Shown: piece by piece, positions 8,251-16,778 of the stretch
Numbering within the stretch: the first letter of the stretch is position 1
How the letters are laid out: each line of letters begins with the position of its first letter
NCBI GenBank assembly: GCA_030674155.1
Contig: CM060322.1
Location: 58,092,506 to 58,115,005, forward strand
Source: Stramonita haemastoma
Taxonomy: Eukaryota; Mollusca; Gastropoda; Neogastropoda; Muricidae
Length of the DNA: 22,500 nucleotides
Direction: 5' to 3'
The notes under the pieces: model-generated
What the model was told of the DNA's origin: nothing
Database searches by the model: none
The model's input: the letters and a program-made list of their open reading frames with translations, nothing else
Translations under genes and position numbers: made by a program

Positions 8251-8360
8251 AAAAAAAAAAGTCTCGTCACTATTTCCACAACAAAGCTTGAACTGGCATA
8301 GTACAATTCAAACTTGATGAAAGCTTTGATGTCTGTCAAGCAGAAAACATCAAACATGTT

Positions 8361-8661
8361 TAAAAGTAAAAAGGTAAAGGTGTCCCTAATCTATGTGGTC
8401 GTAGGGGAGCAAGGTATCAGAGGCCTCAGCTTCTCTAGGGGCCAGCATGTTGAGGGTGGCGCCCATCTCCTCTCCCTCACTGCTTTACCTTCACTGGCCC
8501 TAAAGAGGGCAGGTACCAATTTACAGCTGGGTGAACTGGGGACTGCACAGAAGCCAAGGCGTGCAAACGATCACCCATCCAACTTGGTAACCACGCTCGA
8601 TGCTGCTTAACCTTCGCTTGGGGAAAGCGAGTGCTCTGACCACTGAGCTATTCCGTCCCCT
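8361..8661 (-). mobile_element. SINE family C copy C2, full length with target-site duplication
   Basis: Minus-strand copy with all parts: tRNA D-arm-like head (revcomp of gagtgctctgaccactgagc, 8629-8648), 5S-like segment (revcomp of tcacccatccaacttggtaa), body and tail ending ggtgtcccta / aggtaaa at about 8371. The direct repeat AAACATGTT lies at 8352-8360 and 8662-8670 and exactly brackets the element, marking a 9-bp target-site duplication. Confidence 0.9.
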
Positions 8662-8744
8662 AAACATGTTGAAGAGATGATTAAAAACGAACAAACAACA
8701 ACAGACATAACCGCTCCAACTAGCAAATAAACAAACACAACAGC

Positions 8745-9097
8745 TTCCATATTTTTCTTAAGTTTCACTGCTGTGCATAAGATCAAGAGATAGCAACTCG
8801 TATAACGAGTTTAATGGAGGTGTAAGCTAGTTGAATGATGCAGCAGAATTTCTCCTTCATTGATGGCGTGGTGTAACTCGCTTATAAGGCTTAGCCTGCT
8901 TGCCAGGTCATTTAAATTTACAACGTATCTTATTTTGGAAAACACCGGTGAAAAGCTACTGCGACGTTGACTGTGACAGGACTGACCCCAATAAGGCTTT
9001 CCCATGTCAAAGATGTGGAATGGTGTCATTTTCTCACGAGGGTGCGACTTCTTCCTCTTTTTCTCCCTTAACTTCGTAAAAAGTGGTGGAGGAGCAT
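8745..9097 (-). other. Coding-like minus-strand stretch, unrecognised
   Basis: On the minus strand a 95-codon stretch is open from about 9096 to 8811. Its central part looks protein-like (KLREKKRKKSHPREK, then MTPFHIFDMGKPYWG, then FSKIRYVVNLNDLASRL). A possible acceptor AG lies at about 9076. It may be a decayed exon or transposon piece; no family is recognised. The flanks hold nothing I can identify. Confidence 0.2.
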
Positions 9098-9263
9098 ACT
9101 ATTGTTGATCAACTTATTCTGTTTATGTTGGTTTTGTGCCAAAACTTGTTATCTCTGCATGATCATGGTTTCCCCGTCCAACTTGCAGTCTTTCTGGTTC
9201 AGTGTTTTCCGCTGTCTCATCTTTTATGGGTGTTTATCCGTTGTGACCACGTGGCGTTGTGCC

Positions 9264-9497
<234 letters not shown>

Positions 9498-9606
9498 CTA
9501 AAAAAAACAAAATAAACGATCATTCATATTCTGCCATTACCCAAGAGAGACCGATAGACATACAAACAAACAAAGATAGAGACAGAAAGATAGACATTCG
9601 GATAAA

Positions 9607-9613
9607 CACACAT

Positions 9614-9702
<89 letters not shown>
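9607..9702 (+). repeat. (CA)n microsatellite
   Basis: Nearly pure CA, ending a few bases before the head of SINE copy A4. Confidence 0.95.
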
Positions 9703-9703
<1 letters not shown>

Positions 9704-9708
9704 CATAG

Positions 9709-10022
9709 ATAGGATAGCCTGATTGGTTAGAGCGTTGGGCATTGCGCTCGTGTTCTGCTGCCCTGGGTTCGAATCCCATTTAAGGGGTTATTTTTACCTG
9801 TAGTTACCATCAGTGCTGACTCCACTCCCCCCAAAAAAAATCCTTCGGATGAGACAATAAACTGAGGTCCTGTGTGCAAATCGCATGCACGTGGAACATC
9901 TTTTGAAACCCGTTAAAACCTGTTCCGTTTCTTCAATAGTGTAGGTCAAAGTGTGCTGGTGGGAACGGATAACAAAACTTACAAAACTGCATACACGCTG
10001 AGGACTGGATTAAAAGATAACA
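9709..10022 (+). mobile_element. SINE family A copy A4
   Basis: A-box region tagcctgattggttagagcg (9715-9734), perfect B box GGTTCGAATCC (9766-9776), core tccttcggatgagacaataa, then cattttgaaacc-like variants, gtgtgctggtgggaacgg and tgaggactggattaaaag. The terminal cctcgatataaa block is missing, so the copy is 3'-shortened before the CAA/CA tract. Confidence 0.88.
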
Positions 10023-10237
10023 AACAACAACAACAACAACAACACAACACACACACACACACACACACTCTCTCTCCTCTTCCTCTCCTCTCTCCTCTTC
10101 CTCTCACTCTCTCTCTCATCTCCACTCTCCTCCATCTCACCACTCATCCTCTCACCTCTCTCTCTCTCTCCTCCCGCGCGCGCGCGCGCGCAACTTGCTT
10201 GCTGCTTACTTGCTTGCTTGCTTGCTTGCTTGCTTTA
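10023..10237 (+). repeat. Compound microsatellite CAA, CA, CT, CG, CTTG
   Basis: (CAA)n, (CA)n, degenerate CT-rich sequence to about 10170, a 17-nt alternating CG run at about 10175-10191 (left-handed Z-DNA prone), then (CTTG)n to about 10237. Confidence 0.95.
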
Positions 10238-10308
10238 TTTCACTATCCTCATGTAAAAAAAAAAAGAATAAATGAATAAAAAAATTAGATAAAATAGATG
10301 TCACTCAC

Positions 10309-10387
10309 CTGAAGTGATGTAACCAGCCACTCTTGCTGATGATATCTTCTGCCCAACTGCCAACTTCAACTTCTAACAGAAGTTTCT
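10309..10387 (-). CDS. Candidate internal exon, product unknown
   Basis: On the minus strand a 79-nt segment lies between an acceptor-like atcatttctgcag (ending 10388) and a consensus donor CAG|GTGAGT (GT at 10308-10307). Two frames contain stops; the third is open and reads KLLLEVEVGSWAEDIIS then KSGWLHHF. Junction phases would be 1 and 2. The open frame also continues upstream to an in-frame ATG (MVSGSIISAEK), so it could be a first exon. The partner exons are not visible in this window. The peptide is unrecognised; the splice donor is the best evidence. Confidence 0.3.
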
Positions 10388-11590
10388 CTGCAGAAATGAT
10401 TGATCCAGATACCATACACCACACGAACGACAATCAAACCAAAAAGTAAAAAAAAAAAAAAAAAGAAAAGTGAAAATGTATTATCAGGCCCCGGGTCCGG
10501 GGCAGAAGAGTGGAAACACCAGCGTGTGTGCCTGTGAATTTGGAAGCTGATACAGCGGAGAAAAAGATGCTAGGTCTGTCCTTCAGAATAGTGCTAGCAT
10601 TTGCCACACTGCTCATCGGTGCAATATGTTGGCAATTTGAAATAACATCATTGATTTTTTTTCTTTTGGTGGGGGGATTGTTGTTGTTGGTTGTTGTTTT
10701 TTCTTTGGGGGAGGGGGGGGTATTATGGAATTTGGTTTTCAGTCTGTATTTCCCTAAGTAAGCAGTCCGTCAAGGGTTTTTTTTATGTAAAAACATTTTT
10801 TTATGACAGGGAACGTGACAGCTCGTGGTGGAACCCGCAACGTAAGAGAACAAAACGTGCCCTTGTAAAAACCATATTTTAAAAATTGATTTTAAGATTT
10901 TCATCTCATCGATTATCACAAAGATTTGACAGTTTATCTTGTTAAACTCCGTTTATTGTTTCAACTCTGGCTAGCATTCTTTTTTCTGAAGTATTTTTTT
11001 GCCCTCTTTATATAACACAGGTTTTTTAAAAATGTCATATATTCTATTGCGCTCATCTGAAATGTTTAACCACAAAGACTTCGTCATGAATTTTGAACCT
11101 TAATTTTTTCCAACTCGCTTACAAAATCAGCGTATTTAATGTACCATCTGGAATAAAACTATTACTTAAACTTTGACTCAGTGTTAAGGGAAAGTTTACC
11201 ATAAGGAAGACCTATGTCGTGAAATACTTTTTACAAGGAAAGTCCAATTATTTTTTTTTTAATACTGCACAGACACATCTCTGAAAAATTCAAATTTCAA
11301 AATCTGGTAGGAAAAAAAGATCTCGAAAAGTAACTCAGCGACTTAAAGAAGGTAAGTTTCACTATATATACATGTACAGTTTCATTAGTAACATGTTTAA
11401 CCAGTGCGTGTTGTGAAATAGTTGTAGCGAAGTGTTCTTGTTTAGTTAAGGCTGCAGTGTGTAATTCAGTTAATTGCTGGCTAAGTGCATACGGAGAGGG
11501 GGAAAACCGCAACGCAGTCAGTTTGGGAAAATACCGGCGTAGAGTCGTTGCTGAATTAACTTCTTACCGAACAAGTCTCCCATTACAAGT
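10388..11590. other. Unassigned AT-rich region
   Basis: No gene or repeat family recognised. It holds a poly-A run (10447-10463), a GC palindrome (ccccgggtccgggg, about 10489-10502), and T-rich and G-rich low-complexity stretches near 10656-10720. The 83-residue open frame from 10510 is mostly low-complexity hydrophobic sequence and is not credible. Confidence 0.5.
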
Positions 11591-11594
11591 GGCC

Positions 11595-11688
11595 TGACGT
11601 CACTGGAGTGAAGCGGATCCCTCACACAGCCTGGTTCAGTCTTCCTACCGTTGGCTGCTGTGACGTCACCGGAAAATGCTCATTTTCC
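11595..11688 (+). promoter_or_regulatory. Paired CRE palindromes with an ETS-like site and hairpin; possible promoter or enhancer
   Basis: Perfect CRE/ATF sites TGACGTCA occur at 11595-11602 and 11661-11668. The second is followed directly by CCGGAA (ETS-like) and a perfect inverted repeat GGAAAATG-CT-CATTTTCC at 11671-11688. Two full CREs within 75 bp are unlikely by chance. No gene start can be linked to them. Confidence 0.35.
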
Positions 11689-11720
11689 AAGTTCTCTGCA
11701 CAGAAAAGGTTAGCACGGGG

Positions 11721-12056
11721 GCACAGGATAGCCTAGTGGTCAGAACATCGCACTCGCAATTTGACGACCCGGGTTCGATTCCCGTTGGAGGGGATTTTCC
11801 CCTGTAGTTAACATCAGTGCTGACTCCACTCTCCCCAAAAGTCTTTCGGATGAGACTATAAACCGAGGCCCCGTGTGCGAATATCTTGCTCACACGTTAA
11901 ATCCTGTTCCGTTTTTCGTAAGAGTAGGTCATAGTGTGCCGGTGGGAACAGATGACAAGATTTACAAAACTGCATAGAAATGGGGTCGGGATGTAAAAAA
12001 AAAAAAAAAAAGGACATGAGTGCTTATTCCATGATCCTCGATATAAAAGAATAAAA
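11721..12056 (+). mobile_element. SINE family A copy A5, full length
   Basis: The cleanest copy. It has a head (gcacaggatagcctagtggt, 11721-11740) with a good A box, perfect B box gggttcgattccc (11771-11783), core tctttcggatgagactataa (11841-11860), cgtaagagtaggtcatagtg, ggtgggaacagatgac, internal poly-A (11995-12011) and terminal gatcctcgatataaaagaat. Confidence 0.93.
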
Positions 12057-12410
12057 CGAACAATAAAACAAAAAAAACAACCACTGCATTTGTAATTTAA
12101 ATATAGAGTTCATTAGTAGGCCTATGTTAAGTTTGTCAGTAAAACGGGAAAATGCGTTCATTTTCCCCGGTAATGAAATGTGGGACACCATAGATGATAT
12201 TACACTAGGATGGATGGAACATGCATCTCCTCCATTCAAGCATCTTCTCCTTGACTGGCAGGAGCGGAAAATGGGACAGTTGGGGCATCAGGCAGGTCAT
12301 CAAGTGTGATAGGAAGGCGCGAGTTCAAATCCCCGCCCCGCCCCCCTATTTCATTTATTTATGTATTTATTTATCTTTTTTTTAATAATTAATTTATCTA
12401 TTTATTTATT
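12057..12410. other. Spacer with inverted repeat and a tRNA-like remnant
   Basis: GGGAAAATG (12146-12154) and CATTTTCCC (12159-12167) form a perfect inverted repeat resembling that at 11671-11688. At about 12271-12345 a tRNA-like remnant has a B-box match gagttcaaatccc and a GC-rich end but no acceptable anticodon arm, so it is a decayed SINE head, not a tRNA gene. TTTA-rich low-complexity sequence follows to 12410. Confidence 0.45.
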
Positions 12411-12758
12411 ATTCTACTGTATCGAGGATAACGGAGTAAGCACTCATGTGCTTTTTTTTTTTTTTTTTTTTACATCCAGTCCCCATATGTATGCAATTTT
12501 GTCAATCTTGTCATCTGTTCCCACCGGCACACAATGGCCTACTCTTACGAAAAGCGGTACAGGATTTAACTTGTGCGCAAGATGTTCTGCGTGCGTTCGC
12601 ACACGGGACCTCGGTTTGCAGTCTCATCCGAAGGACTTGTGGGAAGAGTGGAGTCAGCATTGATGTTAACTCCAGGGGAAAAAATCCCCTCGAACGGGTT
12701 TCGAACCCGAGCCGTCAAATGACGAGCGCAATGTTCTGACCACAAGGATATCCCGTGG
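12411..12758 (-). mobile_element. SINE family A copy A6, full length, inverted relative to A5
   Basis: Minus-strand copy running from the tail (atcgaggataacggagtaag, 12421-12440) through accggcacacaatggcctac, cgcacacgggacctcggttt and gtctcatccgaaggactt to the head (revcomp of cgaacgggtttcgaacccga B box near 12693-12710; A box near 12738-12750). With A5 it forms a tail-to-tail inverted pair about 355 bp apart. Confidence 0.92.
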
Positions 12759-12765
12759 GCCGTGG

Positions 12766-12990
12766 GCCTGTCAACCAGGTGAATCAGTGGTCTAGAGGTA
12801 GCGAACCTGCCTAGAAAGCCCAAAGTCCGGGTTTCAAGTGTGTGGTGGTTCGATCCCCAGTTTGTACCCGGAATATTTTCCCCCTCCACTACACCGTGAG
12901 TGGTGGTCTCGGTGCTAGTCTTTCAGCTGAGACAATAAATCGAGGTCCCTTGTACAATACTGATGTAGTGCAAAAGAACAATTCCAATGA
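12766..12990 (+). mobile_element. SINE family B copy B2, 3'-truncated
   Basis: Good tRNA-like head with A box region agtggtctagaggtagcgaa (12786-12805) and B box ggtggttcgatcccc (12845-12859), then gagtggtggtctcggtgcta and the core tctttcagctgagacaataa. Similarity to B1 ends at about gtgcaaaagaacaa. Its head lies only a few bases from the head of A6, back to back. Confidence 0.85.
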
Positions 12991-13083
12991 GGATATCGAA
13001 ATATAAGAGAACAATATTGATAACGATAACGAACAATAACGAGATTTTATTTTGTAAGGGTTATAGAATTTTTACATCCACGC

Positions 13084-13084
<1 letters not shown>

Positions 13085-13149
<65 letters not shown>
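13085..13149 (+). repeat. (GA)n microsatellite
   Basis: About 60 bp of pure GA followed by a G-rich end. Confidence 0.95.
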
Positions 13150-13151
<2 letters not shown>

Positions 13152-13679
13152 GGGGGGTGGGGGAAGGTATCAATCGGAAAGAACAGACACATAATTATAA
13201 TCTATCATGGAATAATCAACGAGTCCGAAGAAAATGGAAAAAAAAACTCGCAGGCGCATAACCAGATTTATTATAATGAGGCACGAAGGTTAAGAAATTG
13301 TAAAAGAAAAAAAAATTCAAAAAGCAGTTATACAAATCAGTAAATAGATAAAGGAAGAGGACAGTTTGGTGAAACAACAAGATACATAATCCCCAAACAT
13401 AAGGACAAACAATTAAGCCATCGAGAAGTGGAAAACAAAAGCAAAAAAGAGAGGACTCTTTGACACCAGCAATCGCCACACCTGTGATCGGGGAAACTGC
13501 ACCAGCTTGAACCCGAAAGGAGCTCAACTTACGATGGTTGTGTCCTAAAGTGGTTGGGGTCCTTAAGGGAACAGGCTCAACGGGAGATAGCATCTCTCTG
13601 CTTCCCTGTGTCTGGAAACTGTCTGGGGAAGTTTAGCGTCTCCTTTCCTTTACCAGGTGGGCTTTGCCAATTTGTGACT
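13150..13679. other. Unassigned region
   Basis: No gene or known repeat recognised. A-rich to about 13450, then more balanced sequence. A 125-codon minus-strand frame covers part of it but is interrupted by low-complexity Phe runs. Confidence 0.4.
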
Positions 13680-13948
13680 AAAATAAAAGTAAAGGTGTCC
13701 TATACCCTGTGTGGTCGTAGTGTAGCAAGGCATCAGAGACTTCAGCTTCTTTAAGGGCCTGTATATTGAGGGCGGCGTCCATCTTCTCTCCCTCGCTACT
13801 TTACCTTCCCTGACCCTAAAGAGGGCAGGTACCCATTTACAGCTGGGTGAACTGGGGAACTGTACTGAAGCCAAGGCGCGCAAACGGTCATCCATCCAAC
13901 TGGTAACCACGCTCGACACTGCTTAACTTGACTTGGGGAGCGCTATCA
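13680..13948 (-). mobile_element. SINE family C copy C3, head partly lost
   Basis: Minus-strand copy with the tail at about 13690 (aggtgtcctata), body (ctcgctactttaccttccct and ctaaagagggcaggtaccca) and 5S-like segment (revcomp of tcatccatccaactggtaac, 13888-13907, and ctcgacactgcttaac). The tRNA-like part breaks off at gacttggggagcgctatc. Confidence 0.87.
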
Positions 13949-14103
13949 ATTAACAGAAAACCAAACTCTGCCAACTCCCTTTGTCTTTGGGAGTGTGTTA
14001 ATCGGGTTCCTCAGGGGAAAGTTAGGGAGTACTCGGTTTTCGTTGGCAGTCCCGACTGAGCTTTTATTGATGTACTATCTTTTTTTTTTTTTTTTTTTAA
14101 AGG

Positions 14104-14395
14104 GAACAGGACAGCTCAGTGGTCAGAGCACTCGCTTTTTCCAAGCTCAGGTTAAGCAGCATCGAGCGTGGTTACCAGTTGGATGGGTGACCGTTTGCGC
14201 GCCTTGGCTTCAGTTCAGTCACCCAGTTCACGCAGCTGTAAATGGGTACCTGCCCTTTTTAGGGTCAGGGAAGGTAAAGCAGCGAGGGAGAGGAGATGGG
14301 CGCCGCCCTCACTATGCTGGCTCCTAGAGAAGCTGAGGTCTGTGATGTCTCGCTCCCCTACGACCACAAAGGTTATAGAAACACCTTTACCTATA
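14104..14395 (+). mobile_element. SINE family C copy C4, reference copy (tRNA/5S chimeric head)
   Basis: The head starts acaggacagctcagtggtca (14106-14125), a tRNA D-arm/A-box segment. It joins at about 14150 to gttaagcagcatcgagcgtg and ggttaccagttggatgggtg, ending gaccg at 14193, which aligns with the 5S rRNA internal control region (GTTAAGC...GGTTAGTAC-TTGGATGGGTGACCG). The body agggtcagggaaggtaaagc and the tail cgctcccctacgaccacaaa then ggttatagaaacacctttac follow. No tRNA B box is present; the 5S segment replaces it. Inverted relative to C3. Confidence 0.9.
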
Positions 14396-15338
14396 CTGTA
14401 CTATATTTTTATTACTATTATTTTGGGTCGTGTTTTCAATTGGGTTAATAACAAAACGGTGTGCTAGACAAGTTTTAAAAATCATTTCTCGTGACAATTT
14501 GGACCAACCTGGCCCAATTGAAGGCCTTATGTCCATATCTTTTAACACAAACAAACAAGGTTTTGCGTATAATTATGTAGAACGTATGTTTATTGACAAA
14601 GTCATGAAAACCCAAGGCAGCAGCTTACACAGCAAAGTAGAGGGGTCAGGGTGAGAAGTCACCCATGCTTATAGTGAAGGTTTATCCAGTTAACGACAAA
14701 AACTCCACTTAAGGACACCACGTACGATGCAACAAAAACTCTTCCCCGATCACCTCCTTCCCTCCTCCTCAACTCTTCCTCTGTTCCCCTCTGCAGATCC
14801 CTCCTCCCCCCCCCCCCTCCTTGTCCCCCCCCCCCTTTTTTTTTTTAACCTGCCAAGCCAGTTGTAGTGACGTCAGCACTAGACGTAAAACTTGAACAGA
14901 CAGAGAAGAGAAGGAACATGAAACAAAAAAAGTAATGGAGTGATGTTGCAGCAACAAAAATGTACCGGCCACTTTGGGGGGGGGTTGTTCTTTAGTTTTA
15001 TTATTATTTTCTGCTCTCTTTTTTTCTGGTAGGATATTCACTAAAAACAAGCGGCCTTCGGTTTCATGTTAGCAGTTTAGTGGCTTGTGTTGGCGACGGT
15101 CAGTCTTAATGCTGTGTCGAAAGTTGGCCTTGTCCTGTCTTGTCTTGTCTTGTCTTCCTTGTCTCCACTGTAGAGGCCATCTTGTCCAGGGGGGGTGGGG
15201 TAACACTGCATGCAAAATGCTTATACACTCTACGACACTTGCTTCCTGACTCAAGAGAGTGAGTGATTTTTGTTGTTGTTGATTTAAATCCTTGAAAGAA
15301 AATAATTGTAAAGTGCCAAGATTTGTTATTGTAGAGAA

Positions 15339-15339
<1 letters not shown>
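14396..15339. other. Unassigned region with poly-C and TCTTG repeats
   Basis: No gene recognised. It contains interrupted poly-C/poly-T (about 14806-14846), a third CRE palindrome TGACGTCA at 14868-14875, and a short (TGTCT)n near 15127-15163. A 74-codon frame at 14430-14654 shows no recognisable motif. Confidence 0.45.

Positions 15340-15382
<43 letters not shown>
15340..15382 (+). repeat. Uninterrupted run of 43 G
   Basis: A pure homopolymer with no interruption, followed within 30 bp by a run of T (about 15407-15422). Length is prone to sequencing and assembly error. Confidence 0.9.
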
Positions 15383-15384
<2 letters not shown>

Positions 15385-15597
15385 TGGGTTTTTGAGGTAC
15401 AGTGGGTTTTTTTTTTTTTTTTAATTATTGGGGATTTTTTTTTCGTTCCCTGGCTTGGAGCTCCGAGGTTTACCAATGGCGTCATGTTGCGTATGTGATC
15501 GTTTTGTTTTGTTTTGTTTTTTTTTGGTTTTGTTGTTGTTGTTGTTGTTGTTTGGGGGGGTTGCATCCTGAAGGTGAATGGGGGGTACCCATTTTAT

Positions 15598-15810
15598 CTA
15601 TTTATCTATTTATTTTATTCTTTTATATCGAGGATAATGGAATTAGTAATCATGATGTTTACATCCAGTCCCTGTGTGTGCAGTGTTTTGTCAATCTTGT
15701 ATCTGTTCCCACCGGCACACGATGGCCTACTTTACGAAAAGCGCAACAGGATTCAACGTGCGCGCAAGATGTTCTGAGTGCATTCGCACACGGGACCTCG
15801 GTTTATAATC
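15598..15810 (-). mobile_element. SINE family A copy A7, head lost
   Basis: Minus-strand copy from a TTTA-rich tail and tatatcgaggataatggaat (15624-15643) through acatccagtccctgtgtgtg, cccaccggcacacgatggcc, tgcgcgcaagatgttctgag and cgcacacgggacctcggttt, stopping at about 15810 inside the core. The tRNA head is absent. Confidence 0.88.
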
Positions 15811-16115
15811 ATTTGTTTGTGTATGTTTGAGCGTGCTGTGTGCGTGTCTAGACGTGTGTGTGTAGGGGGGGGGGAGGAAACAGAGGTGGTGCGTGTATGC
15901 ATGCACTTGCATATGTGAGTGTGTGTATGATCTCCATCAAGCAAAAGTGTAAACGATGTTGTTTTGTGATAATAGTGTCCTATCATTTGTAACTATACAC
16001 TTCTGATGTTCCATTTCCATGAAAGCAATACAAAATAACAAAAAAACGAACCAACCAATCAACAAACAAACAAACAACAGAAAAGTAGGCAAAGAAAAAA
16101 ATAGACCTAGTACTA

Positions 16116-16118
16116 GAT

Positions 16119-16189
<71 letters not shown>

Positions 16190-16203
16190 TTATATATATA
16201 TAA
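16116..16203 (+). repeat. (AT)n microsatellite
   Basis: Alternating TA with short breaks, self-complementary. A 17-G run follows at 16337-16353. Confidence 0.95.
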
Positions 16204-16438
16204 ACACTAGCATTGTATACGCCATCATTTTCTATTTTTCTCCTAGCAAAGAAAATTAATGTAATCAAAGTCACAACTTTTGGATTGAAAATGGTAAATG
16301 ATTTACAAAAAGCACAGATTTTCTAGTTGGGGAGTTGGGGGGGGGGGGGGGGGATGGATGGAATCAATCAAGATTGTCGTGTTCATTCAGCCTCTTTTTT
16401 TATCATTCTTAGTGTTTTCTCTTTTTTTTCAAATTTTA

Positions 16439-16614
16439 GGGCTAGGTGTAGAAAATACATGTAATGCTAAATCTACTACTTAGGACTAGGTGTAGGAAAT
16501 ACATGTAATGCTAGATCTACTACTTAGGACTAGGTGTAGGAAATACATGTAATGCTTAATCTACTACTTAGGAGTAGGTGTAGGAAATACATGTAATGCT
16601 AAATCTACTACCTT
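16439..16614 (+). repeat. 44-bp minisatellite, four units
   Basis: Units start at 16439, 16483, 16527 and 16571, each exactly 44 bp. Each contains aggtgtagg (or tagaa), aaatacatgtaatgct and atctactact. Units differ at only a few positions, indicating recent duplication. Confidence 0.95.
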
Positions 16615-16669
16615 GAGAAACTAACATTCTTTTCTTCCCTTGCCTTTTGGAAAAGACCACAATACAAGA

Positions 16670-16778
16670 GGGACAGATAGAGATAGACAGAAAAAACAGA
16701 GACACACAGACAAAGACCGATAGTGACATAGACAGACGAAGAGAGACAGACACAGACAGACAGGCAGAGATAGACTGA
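16670..16778 (+). repeat. GACA/CAGA-rich microsatellite, left flank of the LINE
   Basis: Degenerate gatagaca/cagacaga sequence ending in AGACTGA at 16772-16778. The same kind of sequence resumes at 18641 beyond the LINE. Confidence 0.85.

Noticed and set aside
10510..10761. 83-residue frame with a membrane-like hydrophobic segment
   Set aside because: The hydrophobic part derives from T/G-rich low-complexity sequence; no motif or homologue recognised.
12693..12860. Possible tRNA genes (A and B boxes present)
   Set aside because: These, and the similar heads at 7517, 9715, 11721 and 20636, lack a consistent cloverleaf and are attached to repeated SINE bodies.
14150..14193. Possible 5S rRNA gene
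   Set aside because: Only the internal promoter-like segment matches; the 5' third and 3' end of 5S are absent, and the same chimera recurs in four copies.
16439..16614. CRISPR-like direct repeats
   Set aside because: The 44-bp units are strictly tandem with no unique spacers, and the context is eukaryotic.
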